Of a stretch of DNA of 64,000 nucleotides, positions 34,313 through 43,892 are shown piece after piece. How positions within the stretch are numbered: the stretch's first letter is position 1; each line of letters starts with the position of its first letter. The stretch is taken from the NCBI GenBank assembly GCA_016872775.1, contig VGZA01000029.1, positions 1 to 64,000 of the forward strand, given 5' to 3'. The notes beneath the pieces are model-generated. The model worked only from the letters and a program-made list of their open reading frames with translations. It was not told where the DNA came from and did not search any database. Source of the stretch: Planctomycetota bacterium (GTDB taxonomy: Bacteria > Planctomycetota > Planctomycetia > Pirellulales > Pirellulaceae). The position numbers and the translations under genes were made by a program.

Positions 34313-34782
34313 GAGCCGTGTTCCGTCCGTTCGTAATCGGGTCTGAATTCCGGCAACCACCCCCACCGCTCCAGACAACGCTGTACCGGATTCAGATCGG
34401 CGGGTCGGTAGCGCGCCAGATGTCGACAGGCGAGTCGCGTCAGGCGGCCAAGGTCGCGCAAATCCCAGGCCACGTCCACCGCGCCGATCTCGCGAAACCA
34501 GGGTTCCATCGGGATCAGGTCGGGACACGCCAGAATCGCGAATCGTACCTGACCATAATCCCGCGTCCACTTCAAGGCCGCATCACAGCGCGACTCCCAG
34601 TTTATCGCGTCGCACTCCATCGCCAGGAACGAAGCGCGAGCCGACTCGAGCAACGGTTCGACTTCGACCGCCCCGCGCACTTGATGCACGTGCCAGGCAA
34701 TCGCACCGGAGGTGCCGTGCCAGGCACGCGACCATTGCCCATGCCTTTCCCAAATCAACAGCCGAGCACGAGATTCAACCAT
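34309..34782 (-). CDS. Small protein of unknown function between the regulator and mrp
   Basis: 157 residues from ATG 34782, chosen because GGAGGTG lies directly upstream and the ATG overlaps the stop of the regulator gene by 8 bp; its own stop overlaps the mrp start. The three genes are therefore tightly coupled. The sequence is globular and Trp/Arg-rich (LLIWERHGQWSRAWHG, CDAALKWTRDYGQVRFAILACPDLIPMEPWF), with no membrane segment or known motif. The pattern of an acidic first half and a RCLERWGW end is not recognised. Confidence 0.72.
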   Translation of the reverse strand: MVESRARLLIWERHGQWSRAWHGTSGAIAWHVHQVRGAVEVEPLLESARASFLAMECDAINWESRCDAALKWTRDYGQVRFAILACPDLIPMEPWFREIGAVDVAWDLRDLGRLTRLACRHLARYRPADLNPVQRCLERWGWLPEFRPDYERTEHGS

Positions 34783-36367
34783 GCTCACCTCCGTCATCGA
34801 CCTCCCAGAACAAGGGACGCGATTCGGATGCCGCCGCCGGAGCGTCGATCTTCGGCCGCGAGAGTGTCGGATCCGCGGTCGCGTAAGGCCCGTGCGGATC
34901 GCGCGGCGATCCGGGCGAGTCGACTTCGACGTCGATCACGGGGTCCCCTTCCAGCGGTGGCGCATCCAGCCCAAGCTGTTCAATCAGCCGCAACAACCTG
35001 GCGCGCGACAGCCCCAGCAATTTCGCGGCCTTCGCTCGATTGTTCCGGCTGCGCGCCAGCGCCGCGGCAATCAACTCCCGCTGTAATTCCGCCACCGCAT
35101 CGTCATAAACCATGCGGCGTGCGACCGGTCGCATCCGATGCTGCGCCTGCCCCCACGCTCGAATCGACGCGGGAAGGTCGCCTACCCCCACCATCGACCC
35201 CGCACAATTCGCGACCGACTCGTTCACCACCTGCGACAATTCGTCCAATTCACCCGGCCAGGGATACGCGGCCAGCAGACTCAACGCCTCGGGCACAAAC
35301 CCGGACATCTGACGCTGCCCGCGCGAATTCTGCTGTTCGAGCAACAACTGCGTCAGCAGGCGAATATCGTCCTGTCGATCGACCAACCTCGGCAACTCCA
35401 CCTCAATGACCGCGAGCGCCGACGCCAGTGCCAAGTGGAATTCACCGCGGCGAGCCATTTCCAAAGGCGATCGACCGGCGGTCGCCAGCAACGAAACCTC
35501 CGGACCGACCGTCGCCAGCCGGCGCAGCAACTGCAACTGGCATTCGCTGTTCAGCCGCTCCAGATCCAGCAACAGCAGCGACACGACCGCAGGCGGCTGT
35601 CCGGCGTCAGGCAACGACCGCTGCAGTGCCTCCAGCGCCGCGTCCAGCGACGCCCCATCCACGATCCCGCAGTCGATCGGGATGATCCCGCCGTGGCTCG
35701 TGGCACGGGCGACATGGATCGTTCGAGCTACGTGCTCCCGACCCGCGCCCACGGGGCCACAGATCGTCACGGGAACCCCGGTCTGCACCGCGGCGCTCAC
35801 CTGCGCCCGGAGCCGCTGCGCCGCCGGAGAATCGCCCACTAGATGGTCCAGGCGGTACTGTGCACCGAGCGCATGACGCAGTTCCCGCAATCGGGCATGC
35901 AGTTGATTCGTCGCTGGCAAAACGGGCGACGCCACGCTGTCGGATTTCAATTCCATGTCGTGCGGCGCCACGATCGCCAGCAACAAACTGGCGTCGTCAG
36001 CAGTCCCCGACAAGGGCACGAAATGGGCGAGCCGCCGTGTCGAACTGCCATCGGCGCGCCGGAAACCGATCCAGCCGGACAACGCGCCGACCTCGAAAAC
36101 CTCCGGCGGCGGACATAGTCCGGCGGCAATCCGCATCACCTCATTGCCGTCCAACCCGGAATGGTAGTCGCAGCGGGCCCCCTGAATCAGCCCGGCATCC
36201 AACCCCGTCCATTCCGAGAAAGCCGGGTTGCAGTACTGCAGGATGCGACGATCGTCCAGCAAATAGACCGGTTGCGGAGACTTGGCCAGCGATTGGCTCA
36301 GGAACTGGATGTTGGATCGCGCGCGAGACATGCGGGAAAACTCGTGCCAGCCGTGGAAACGGCTCAT
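34775..36367 (-). CDS. Degenerate NtrC-type regulator (PAS, AAA-like, Fis HTH)
   Basis: 530 residues (a second ATG at residue 13 is possible). A PAS-like region (about 25-140, SPQPVYLLDDRRILQYCNPAFSEWTGLD) is followed by a domain aligned with the sigma-54-activator AAA module: GPVGAGRE replaces the Walker A GExGxGKE (Lys to Arg), LLLLDLERL replaces the Walker B GGTLFLDEI, and the GAFTGA loop that touches sigma-54 is missing. The YPWPGELDEL segment and the C-terminal Fis helix-turn-helix (RAKAAKLLGLSRARLLRLIE) are kept. It should bind DNA and sense a ligand, but is unlikely to hydrolyse ATP to drive sigma-54 promoters. Confidence 0.84.
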   Translation of the reverse strand: MSRFHGWHEFSRMSRARSNIQFLSQSLAKSPQPVYLLDDRRILQYCNPAFSEWTGLDAGLIQGARCDYHSGLDGNEVMRIAAGLCPPPEVFEVGALSGWIGFRRADGSSTRRLAHFVPLSGTADDASLLLAIVAPHDMELKSDSVASPVLPATNQLHARLRELRHALGAQYRLDHLVGDSPAAQRLRAQVSAAVQTGVPVTICGPVGAGREHVARTIHVARATSHGGIIPIDCGIVDGASLDAALEALQRSLPDAGQPPAVVSLLLLDLERLNSECQLQLLRRLATVGPEVSLLATAGRSPLEMARRGEFHLALASALAVIEVELPRLVDRQDDIRLLTQLLLEQQNSRGQRQMSGFVPEALSLLAAYPWPGELDELSQVVNESVANCAGSMVGVGDLPASIRAWGQAQHRMRPVARRMVYDDAVAELQRELIAAALARSRNNRAKAAKLLGLSRARLLRLIEQLGLDAPPLEGDPVIDVEVDSPGSPRDPHGPYATADPTLSRPKIDAPAAASESRPLFWEVDDGGEHG

Positions 36368-36434
36368 TCACCCTAGCGACGTACCTTGTGCGACAATTAT
36401 CGCCTCGCACGGCAAAAGGTGACACCCCCCCGAT

Positions 36435-38039
36435 TTAGCGACTGCCCTCGTCGGCGCGTGAAAGATCCTGAAATCCCGGTTGAGCCGGCGGATGTTCCGC
36501 GCGCATTCGCGTCCCCGACGACGGTTGCGGCAACGATTCGTCCGCCAGTCGCGCCCGCTGCATCGTGATTCCCGGGAACAGTCCGATCCCGACGATTAGA
36601 ATCGTACTCGCCAGCATCGTCGCAAACGGCCCCAATCCACCCCCCAGCGGCAAGTTGCCGCGCGCTTCCTGGAAGTACATCGTACTGATCAAACGCAGAT
36701 AATAGGCCGCGGCGATCGCCGCATTGACGGCTCCGGCAATCGCCAGAAACAGAAACCAGGAAGCGTTACCCTGCGCCCCCTGAGCCGCTTGCAGGACACT
36801 GGTGAACAACCCAAACTTGCCCCAGAACCCCGCGAGGATCGGAATTCCAGCGAACGAGAACATCGATACGGCGATCGCGGTCGCTACCAGCGGATTCGAC
36901 TTCCCCAAACCTGACAGGTCCTCCAGCCGTTGCAGCGGTCGATCCTGGCTCTCGAGAAATGCGAAAGCTCCAAACACCGCCAGGGAGGTGAGCGAATAGG
37001 CGATCAGATAAAAGATCACGGCGGCGATTCCACCGGAGCGAGCCGCCGCGACCGTCGACGCGATGCCCATCAACATGTAGCCCGAATGGGCAATCGAGGA
37101 ATAGGCCAGCATGCGGCGCAGATCGCGCTGCCAGAGTGCGCAGACGTTACCCAACGTCATCGTCAGCACGGCGATTCCCAGCGGCAATTGCCAGCCAAGA
37201 TCGTACCGCTCCGGCACGATCGCCACGTAGACTCGAATCAACGCCAGAAAGCCGGCGATTTTCGGCGCCACCGATAACAATCCCGCGTTGGAGTTCGTCG
37301 TACCCTGATAAACATCGGGAGCATAAAAATGAAATGGCACCGCGGTGATCTTGAACCCCAGCCCGCCGAGCAGCAGGATCAGTGCCAGCGGCACAAGAGG
37401 CGATGCCGGAGAACCCGCGACCGCGCGCGCCACCCCCTCCTGAATGCCACCTGCGCCCACCAGCTGCGTCGAACCTCCCAGACCGAACAGGAAACTGAAG
37501 CCGTAGAGAACCAGTGCCGACGAGAAGACGCTGAGAAAAAAGTACTTCATCGTCGATTCGGCGGAACCGCGATCGCGCCGTCCCAGAAACATCAACACGT
37601 AAGTTGGGATCGACACGGTCTCCAGGCCGACGAACATCAGTACCAGATCGTTGGCCCGTGCCACGATCAGCAACCCGATCACCAGCGCCACGATCATGCC
37701 CATCCGCTCACTGGTCAATTCCTCCTCATGTCGCCGCCAGCATAACAGGGCCAGCAACAATCCGATCACCAGCGCGAACTGCCGCAGCAACAAGCCGAAC
37801 AGGTCGACCACCAACGGACCGTTCAGCACAATTCCTTGACTATCAGAGATCTGGAAATCGGCGAATCGGCGATCGACGAATCCGTAGATCGCCAGCAATG
37901 CCGCGAACGCCAAGGCCGTGAAGACGGGCCACCAGCCATGCGCGCGACGGACGAAAGTCCCCGCCAGGAACAGAAAAGCCAGCACGCCCAACAGCACGAT
38001 TTCGCTGCTCAACAACCGTATTGTGGTCCCGTCGACCAT
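36435..38039 (-). CDS. nuoN: NADH-quinone oxidoreductase subunit N
   Basis: 534 residues with about 14 hydrophobic segments. NuoN is one of three antiporter-like membrane subunits that pump protons in complex I. Typical segments: LMFVGLETVSIPTYVLMFLGRRDRGSAE, KYFFLSVFSSALVLYGFSFLFG, LGGLGFKITAVPFHFYAPDVYQGTTN with the conserved lysine and histidine, and RRMLAYSSIAHSGYMLMG. It is the last gene of the operon and starts one base after the nuoM stop. A weak hairpin (36388-36410) follows the operon, without a T-run. Confidence 0.95.
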   Translation of the reverse strand: MVDGTTIRLLSSEIVLLGVLAFLFLAGTFVRRAHGWWPVFTALAFAALLAIYGFVDRRFADFQISDSQGIVLNGPLVVDLFGLLLRQFALVIGLLLALLCWRRHEEELTSERMGMIVALVIGLLIVARANDLVLMFVGLETVSIPTYVLMFLGRRDRGSAESTMKYFFLSVFSSALVLYGFSFLFGLGGSTQLVGAGGIQEGVARAVAGSPASPLVPLALILLLGGLGFKITAVPFHFYAPDVYQGTTNSNAGLLSVAPKIAGFLALIRVYVAIVPERYDLGWQLPLGIAVLTMTLGNVCALWQRDLRRMLAYSSIAHSGYMLMGIASTVAAARSGGIAAVIFYLIAYSLTSLAVFGAFAFLESQDRPLQRLEDLSGLGKSNPLVATAIAVSMFSFAGIPILAGFWGKFGLFTSVLQAAQGAQGNASWFLFLAIAGAVNAAIAAAYYLRLISTMYFQEARGNLPLGGGLGPFATMLASTILIVGIGLFPGITMQRARLADESLPQPSSGTRMRAEHPPAQPGFQDLSRADEGSR

Positions 38040-38040
38040 C

Positions 38041-39711
38041 TTATTCCCTCGTCGATACCTGGCCGCTCGCGAACCGCACCATCGTCGGGTCGTTCTGGAA
38101 GCGGACGACTGGCGACGGCGCGCGGGCGGCGTCGGTCAATCGGCTCAAAGTCGGTCCCATCCGATTCAGAAAAAAACCTGGCTGCAGTCCGATCCAGATC
38201 ACAAACACAAGCAACGGCGCGAGGGCCAGGAATTCGCGCGGCGACAAGTCCCGGACGCCCGCTGCCGCATCATGCTGGGTTGGCTCATGCTGGGCTGGCT
38301 CTCTCAGCGGACCGAAAAACAGGCGCTGCACCAGCCACAACATGTACCAGGCGCCAAGGACAACGCCGCTAACGCTGAGCACGGCGATCGCCAGCATCTG
38401 CCCCTGATAGGCAAACGCCGATTCGCTGTACGCCCGCTGGAATATCCCCAGCAGGATCAGAAATTCGCCGGCAAATCCGTTTAAGCCCGGCAAACCAATG
38501 CTGGAAAATGTAAACAGTAGCATGCAGCAGGCGAGCCGAGGCAAGCGCCGCGCCAGCCCGCTCAAATCGCGGATCTCGCGCGTGTGATAACGCTCGTAGA
38601 TCAACCCGACAATGGCAAACAGGCCGCCCGTCGACAAGCCATGGTTGATCATCTGCAGGGTTCCTCCTTGAACGCCCGGTCGATTGAAGGCAAACAGTCC
38701 CAGCATGCAGAATCCGAGGTGGCTGACGCTGGAATAGGCGATGAGCCGCTTGATATCGGATTGCACCAGCGCGACGAGCGCTCCATAGATGATCCCAATC
38801 GCCGCCAGCCAGAGCATCCACGGGGAAAAGGTCCGCGAGGCGTCCGGCAGCATCGGAATACTGAATCGCACAAATCCGTACGTGCCGATCTTCAGCAACA
38901 CCCCCGCCAGAATCACACTCCCCGCCGTCGGGGCCTGCACATGGGCCAACGGCAGCCAGGTATGCAAGGGGAAAAGTGGAACCTTGATCGCAAATCCGGC
39001 GAATAGCGCCAGAAACACCAGGGACTGCAGCCCAGGCGGCAGCGGATGCGCGCGGAGGCCGGTCGTCAATTCATCGATCATGAAACGCATCTGACCGGTT
39101 CCCGAATGGTGCTGATCCCAGAGCACCAGCGCCAGAATCCCAAGAAACGTCAGAACGCTTCCCGCCAGCGTGAACAGAAAGAACTTCATCGCCGCGTACC
39201 GGCGATCCTCGCTGCCCCAGATTCCGACCAGAAAGAACAGCGGAATCAGAGTGAACTCGAAAAAAACGTAGAACAAAAGAATGTCGCGGGCCACGAACAC
39301 GCCCAGGCAACCCGATTCCAGCAACAGCAACATTCCATAAAACAAACCGACCCGGTCGCGGATCGCCGTCCAACTGATCAATACGGCGGACACCATCAGC
39401 AGCGCCGACAAACCGAACAGCCAGACGCTCAAGCCATCCAGGCCGATGTTGAACTGAATGCGTGGCGCCGGGGCCATGGCGACGTCGGCGCCGACGAACC
39501 AGGCGTAGTCGAATACCGCAAACGCCTGGCCGGTGCCACCGTCGGCGGGAAAGCGATGGATGACCATACTTGCGAAATACAGCGTTACGCAGGTGACAAG
39601 CAACGCCACGCCTCGCGCGACCTGGTCGCCCGCGCGGGCGCACGGCCCCATGAGGATCGCGCCGAACAGCGGCAACAGTACCGTCGCCAGCAGGATTTGT
39701 GAATTGTCCAT
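38041..39711 (-). CDS. nuoM: NADH-quinone oxidoreductase subunit M
   Basis: 556 residues from ATG 39711 (MDNSQILLATVLLPLFGAIL); a longer frame upstream is Arg/Cys-rich and not membrane-like. It is an antiporter-like proton channel subunit. Signatures: GLDGLSVWLFGLSALL, YVFFEFTLIPLFFLVGIWG with the conserved glutamate, FAGFAIKVPLFPLHTWLPLAHVQAPTAGSVIL with the channel lysine, and RLIAYSSVSHLGFCMLG. Its stop (TAA) is one base from the nuoN start. A polar loop AQHEPTQHDAAAGV lies near the C-terminal helix. Confidence 0.95.
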   Translation of the reverse strand: MDNSQILLATVLLPLFGAILMGPCARAGDQVARGVALLVTCVTLYFASMVIHRFPADGGTGQAFAVFDYAWFVGADVAMAPAPRIQFNIGLDGLSVWLFGLSALLMVSAVLISWTAIRDRVGLFYGMLLLLESGCLGVFVARDILLFYVFFEFTLIPLFFLVGIWGSEDRRYAAMKFFLFTLAGSVLTFLGILALVLWDQHHSGTGQMRFMIDELTTGLRAHPLPPGLQSLVFLALFAGFAIKVPLFPLHTWLPLAHVQAPTAGSVILAGVLLKIGTYGFVRFSIPMLPDASRTFSPWMLWLAAIGIIYGALVALVQSDIKRLIAYSSVSHLGFCMLGLFAFNRPGVQGGTLQMINHGLSTGGLFAIVGLIYERYHTREIRDLSGLARRLPRLACCMLLFTFSSIGLPGLNGFAGEFLILLGIFQRAYSESAFAYQGQMLAIAVLSVSGVVLGAWYMLWLVQRLFFGPLREPAQHEPTQHDAAAGVRDLSPREFLALAPLLVFVIWIGLQPGFFLNRMGPTLSRLTDAARAPSPVVRFQNDPTMVRFASGQVSTRE

Positions 39712-39760
39712 CGATCGAAACCCATTAGCCGTGACACGCCTGCGTGCCACCAACCATCCC

Positions 39761-42175
39761 CTAAAGTTGACTGGCAAGCAGTAACAACATCGCCAACAAC
39801 ATCGCCAGCGCGTAAAACGGAACCAGCCCGGTCTGCATCCGTCGACAGACCGCACCGATCGCCGGCGGCACGGCGCCGACGAAATTGACCAGGCTGTCAA
39901 TCAACCATCGATCGGCGGACGCCAACAGCCGGGAAAATCCCCGCAACGGCCGGACGATACCCCAATCGTACAATTCATCGAAGTAAAATTTTCGCTGCGA
40001 CAACCGATACGGCGAAACGTACATGGCGACGAGCAGCGGCGCCGATACCACAATCAGCACCGCACCCAGCAGATATCCCGTGACTGTCGCGACCAATCCC
40101 AGGCCCGCTCGCCGCGCCATTCGATCCAACGCCGCAACCCAACGCCAGCGGAAGACCCGCCGCACGTCCAAGGACTGAACGACACCGTCCAGATTGAACA
40201 ACGAAGTCAACACACGCACTTCCCTGGTGTCGCCCAAGTACAAGTACATCGCCAGGCCGATCCCGGCCAGCGACACCAATACGCTGGTCGCGGCGACACT
40301 GAGGTGGAACGAGTCAAGGGCGGGAGTCTTCCCTACCGCGCCGGCGGCCAGCTGCGGCGCCGAGGCGAGAAAGGCAGCGAATGAATGCCGCTGGCCGGAC
40401 GGCAACGATGCATTGTAGGTCTGATCGAAAAACAGTCCCGCGATACAGGCCGCAGCCGCCAGGACCATTAACGGAAAAGTCATTGATGCCGGCGACTCAT
40501 GCGCGTGCCCGTGGGCTTCGTGGGGAACACGCTCGGTCCCATGAAAGGTCAGCAACAAAGCACGCAAAGTGTAGAACGCCGTCAGAAACGCGGTCAGCGT
40601 CGCCGCATAGTACAACCATCCGTATGCCTGGATGCCACAAACCAGTTGACCGTCGGTCAGCGTTTCCAACCCACCGATGCCGGCGCGAGCCGGATCGGTC
40701 GTCGCGTCGGCGGCGCCTCCGCCCTGGGCATGCCGCAGCTCGATTTGTTGTTCATACAAATGCAGTTTGTCATGAACGGCACCCAGGACCGCGTCCTTGC
40801 TCCAGAAACCCGCCAGCGGCGGAACTCCCGCCAGCGCAAGGGAACCGATCAAGAATGTGCCGTACGTGATCGGCATGATCCGCCGCAGCCCGCCAAATCG
40901 GCGCATGTCGATCACGTTACCCATCGCGTGCATCACGCTGCCAGCGCCGAGAAACAGCACGGCTTTGAAGAACGCGTGCGTAAACAAATGAAACATCGCG
41001 GCCGTGATTCCCGCCAGCGATCCAGTGCCCAATCCCAGGAACATGAAGCCGAGCTGGCTGACCGTCGAGTAAGCCAGCACGCGTTTCAAATCCCACTGCG
41101 TCAACGCGATCAAGCCGGCCAGCAGCGCCGTTAATCCGCCCACGCACGAAACCAGTACCTGCGCGTCGGGCGAAGCCATGAACAACGGCGTGCAGCGCGC
41201 CACCATGTAGACGCCGGCGGTAACCATCGTCGCGGCGTGGATCAGCGCGCTGACCGGTGTAGGGCCTTCCATCGCATCGGGAAGCCACACATGCAGAGGA
41301 AACTGGGCGCTCTTGCCGCACGCGCCGAGCAACAGCAACGCGCAAATCACGAATCCGACCGCACCGCCGACATACCCGCCGCTGGCGATCCGCGCCTTGC
41401 CCAGCACACCGGACGTTCCGGGATTCGCGACCGATGCGGCGATCAAGGAATCGTCGGCCGCAACGGCGGTTGCGTTGGAGGCGATGGAATCCACACTTTG
41501 GGAATCATGGAAATCGAGCGTTCCGTACGTGGTCCAAATCAGGAACAGCGCCAGCGCAAAACCGAAGTCGCCAACCCGATTCACCAGGAACGCTTTCTTA
41601 CCGGCGGCGGCGGCTTCTGGTTTTTCGTACCAGAACCCGATCAACAGGTAACTGCAGACACCTACCGCCTCCCAAAACACAAACAGCAGCGCGAAATTGC
41701 TGACCGAGACCAGCATCGTCATCGAGAAAACAAACAGCGAGACATAGCTGAAAAAACGCCAATAGCCGCGGTCGCCATGCATGTACCCCGCGGCGAAGAC
41801 CGCGACCAGCGTGGCGACCGATGTCACCATGCAGAGCATCATGCTGGTCAACGCGTCGATCCGCATCACCACATCAATCCGCAGCGGCACGGCTCGGGGC
41901 GGTTGCGCGGCCTCGGCGTGCTCGTACGCGTCGTTCAAGTTGGCCCAGTTCCAGACCGTTACGATCCGCTCGAACCCACCTGGCGGCGCCGCATCCTGCT
42001 CGCGGCGCACCTCGGTCAGCAGCAGCAGGCTGAACAGGAATGATGCTCCGATCCCGATGATCGCCGGAATATGGCAGGTGGAGCGCAGAAATTTTGGGCC
42101 GAGCAGCGCCGTGATCAGCGCGGCGAGCAACGGCAAGGCCGGGATCCAGAGTATCAGTTTTTCGATCGCGAACAT
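39761..42175 (-). CDS. nuoL: NADH-quinone oxidoreductase subunit L, enlarged
   Basis: 804 residues from ATG 42175 (MFAIEKLILWIPALPLLAAL), one base after the nuoK stop. NuoL carries the long lateral helix of complex I. Core motifs are present: FWEAVGVCSYLLIGFWYEKPEAA, GACGKSAQFPLHVWLPDAMEGPTPVSALIHAATMVTAGVY, VLAYSTVSQLGFMFLGLG. It is about 190 residues longer than E. coli NuoL (613). The excess lies in a polar insert (about 225-270, SIASNATAVAADDSLIAASV), a second loop near AQGGGAADATTDPARAGIGG and a longer C-terminal part. Function should be normal; the inserts are unexplained. Confidence 0.94.
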   Translation of the reverse strand: MFAIEKLILWIPALPLLAALITALLGPKFLRSTCHIPAIIGIGASFLFSLLLLTEVRREQDAAPPGGFERIVTVWNWANLNDAYEHAEAAQPPRAVPLRIDVVMRIDALTSMMLCMVTSVATLVAVFAAGYMHGDRGYWRFFSYVSLFVFSMTMLVSVSNFALLFVFWEAVGVCSYLLIGFWYEKPEAAAAGKKAFLVNRVGDFGFALALFLIWTTYGTLDFHDSQSVDSIASNATAVAADDSLIAASVANPGTSGVLGKARIASGGYVGGAVGFVICALLLLGACGKSAQFPLHVWLPDAMEGPTPVSALIHAATMVTAGVYMVARCTPLFMASPDAQVLVSCVGGLTALLAGLIALTQWDLKRVLAYSTVSQLGFMFLGLGTGSLAGITAAMFHLFTHAFFKAVLFLGAGSVMHAMGNVIDMRRFGGLRRIMPITYGTFLIGSLALAGVPPLAGFWSKDAVLGAVHDKLHLYEQQIELRHAQGGGAADATTDPARAGIGGLETLTDGQLVCGIQAYGWLYYAATLTAFLTAFYTLRALLLTFHGTERVPHEAHGHAHESPASMTFPLMVLAAAACIAGLFFDQTYNASLPSGQRHSFAAFLASAPQLAAGAVGKTPALDSFHLSVAATSVLVSLAGIGLAMYLYLGDTREVRVLTSLFNLDGVVQSLDVRRVFRWRWVAALDRMARRAGLGLVATVTGYLLGAVLIVVSAPLLVAMYVSPYRLSQRKFYFDELYDWGIVRPLRGFSRLLASADRWLIDSLVNFVGAVPPAIGAVCRRMQTGLVPFYALAMLLAMLLLLASQL

Positions 42176-42176
42176 T

Positions 42177-42623
42177 TCAAACTCGACTTCGATGCAACGG
42201 AGCTTCCTCGTCCAATGTCGGTTCAATCCCGGCGGGCGTCAGGCGCGGCCAGTGGTCCTCGCGGTCCAGTTCCCTCGGAACATTTCGATCCACGAATGCG
42301 GCCCGCCCTTCCTCGCGCACCCCTTGCCAGAATGTCACATCCAGCTTGCCGCTCTTCTGGTAGAGCATCACAATCAACGCCAGCGCGACTCCGGCCTCAC
42401 AAGCCGCCACCGCGATCATGAACAGCACCAGCATTTGTCCCCCCAGCCGATCGTGGTAGCGGCCCCAGCCGACCAGGCTGATCGAGACACCCTGCAGCAT
42501 CATTTCCGCGCAGAGGAACATCACGATCAAGTTGCGGCGCACGATAAAACCGATCGTACCCAGCGCGAACACCAGCCCGCCGACGATCAAGTAGTTGAAT
42601 AGCTGTTGCGAGGCCTCAGGCAT
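42177..42623 (-). CDS. nuoK: NADH-quinone oxidoreductase subunit K with C-terminal extension
   Basis: 148 residues. The first 100 hold the three NuoK helices, with NLIVMFLCAEMMLQGVSI and AVAACEAGVALALIVMLYQ carrying the two conserved membrane glutamates used in proton transfer. From about residue 102 there is a hydrophilic tail of about 45 residues (REEGRAAFVDRNVPRELDRE and on) that ordinary NuoK (about 100 residues) lacks. The start overlaps the end of nuoJ by 8 bp and the stop is one base before the nuoL start. Confidence 0.94.
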   Translation of the reverse strand: MPEASQQLFNYLIVGGLVFALGTIGFIVRRNLIVMFLCAEMMLQGVSISLVGWGRYHDRLGGQMLVLFMIAVAACEAGVALALIVMLYQKSGKLDVTFWQGVREEGRAAFVDRNVPRELDREDHWPRLTPAGIEPTLDEEAPLHRSRV

Positions 42624-43323
42624 CCGGCACCTCCCGCGTCGCGCGACGCTCCCGCCCGTGAATCATCAAAGCGATGGCACCGACCAGGGCCACCAGCAGC
42701 AGCGTGCCTACAAGTTCCACCGCCAACAAGTGCACCGAAAAGAGCTCGTTGCCCAGCCGCGCCAATTCCGAGGAGTCGTCAAGCAGGCTCTGGCCGTCGC
42801 CGGCGCGCGGAATGTCGCCATTCAGGACCGCGCCGCAGGCCGAACCGAGCAGCGCCATCAACGTTCCACCCGCCAGGATCGAAGCCGGTTTCGCCAATCT
42901 GCCCCAACTCAATCGGTCGTGCGTTTCATGGCCCTCCGGCTGTGCCAACATCACGACGAACAGGAAAGTAACCACGATCGCGCCGGCATAGACAACCATC
43001 GTCGCCACTCCGACGAATTGCGCATGTTGTTGCACGAGCAACCCCGCGGTTCCCAGCAGGGAAACCGCGAACCAGATCGCCGCGTAGACCGGGCTGCGCA
43101 TCGAGATCGCGGCGGCCGACGCCCCCACGGTGAGCAGTGCCAGCGCCCAGAATACCAGCTGTTCGAACCACGGTCCGAAGCGCGGCAGAGCATACAGGAT
43201 GGAAACAATCCCCGCGGTAATCAACAGCCCGCCCGCATTCCGCGTGCGACGGGTGCTGTGCGGAATCGCGAGAAACAGTCCCGTCACCAGCAGAATCAAG
43301 CCCCAGGTTCCGCCGCCGCTCAT
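42616..43323 (-). CDS. nuoJ: NADH-quinone oxidoreductase subunit J
   Basis: 235 residues with five hydrophobic segments. The segment VGVATMVVYAGAIVVTFLFVVML is the NuoJ signature around the pi-bulged third helix that couples quinone chemistry to proton pumping. Between helices 4 and 5 a polar loop (NGDIPRAGDGQSLLDDSSEL) is followed by LGNELFSVHLLAVELVGTLLLVALVGAIAL. Its start overlaps the nuoI stop by 4 bp and its stop overlaps nuoK by 8 bp. Confidence 0.93.
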   Translation of the reverse strand: MSGGGTWGLILLVTGLFLAIPHSTRRTRNAGGLLITAGIVSILYALPRFGPWFEQLVFWALALLTVGASAAAISMRSPVYAAIWFAVSLLGTAGLLVQQHAQFVGVATMVVYAGAIVVTFLFVVMLAQPEGHETHDRLSWGRLAKPASILAGGTLMALLGSACGAVLNGDIPRAGDGQSLLDDSSELARLGNELFSVHLLAVELVGTLLLVALVGAIALMIHGRERRATREVPDA

Positions 43324-43868
43324 GCGTTGGTTCCCTCCGTCGGCGCCGATCGCATCGGCTCGGTGTCCTTCGTGGCGTCAAACACGCTGAGCAACTTTTC
43401 CTTGTCGAAAATCATCTCCTCGCGGCTGCGACCGGTCAGATTGTAGAGGCTGGTAAGTTCAATCGCATCCACCGGGCAGGCTTCCTCGCACATCCCGCAA
43501 TAAATGCACCGCAGCTCATCGATGGTGAAACTCTGCGGATATTTTTCCCGATCGGGCCAGGGACTTTCCACGCCGACGATATCGATACAGTGCGCCGGAC
43601 AAGCCGTCGCGCAAAGAAAACAGGCCACGCACTTGACCCGACCCTGCTCGTCGCGATTCAACCGATGCACGCCGCGATAAATCAACGGTGCGTCAATCCG
43701 CGGTTCCTGGTCGGGGTAGCTGACCGTCAAGACGTCGCCCGCCAGCGATCGCTTGAGATGCTTGAACGTCGTTGTCAGTCCTTGCGCGAACATCGGCAAG
43801 TACATCCGGCCGGTGATGCCGAGTTTCGGTTCGTCGACCCAGCGGATTTTCGGATCATCCGGTCGCAT
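43320..43868 (-). CDS. nuoI: NADH-quinone oxidoreductase subunit I
   Basis: 182 residues. NuoI is the peripheral-arm subunit holding clusters N6a and N6b. Both ferredoxin motifs are complete: Cys80, 83, 86, 90 (CVACFLCATACP) and Cys121, 124, 127, 131 (CIYCGMCEEACP). The first 30 residues form the amphipathic start that lies on the membrane (MYLPMFAQGLTTTFKHL). It follows nuoH by 24 bp. Confidence 0.96.
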   Translation of the reverse strand: MRPDDPKIRWVDEPKLGITGRMYLPMFAQGLTTTFKHLKRSLAGDVLTVSYPDQEPRIDAPLIYRGVHRLNRDEQGRVKCVACFLCATACPAHCIDIVGVESPWPDREKYPQSFTIDELRCIYCGMCEEACPVDAIELTSLYNLTGRSREEMIFDKEKLLSVFDATKDTEPMRSAPTEGTNA

Positions 43869-43892
43869 GGCAGCTCCCGTAACAGACGCGGT

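Noticed and set aside
34775-36367. Full sigma-54 enhancer-binding protein
   Set aside because: GAFTGA is missing and the Walker A lysine is replaced, so a sigma-54 activation claim is not supported.
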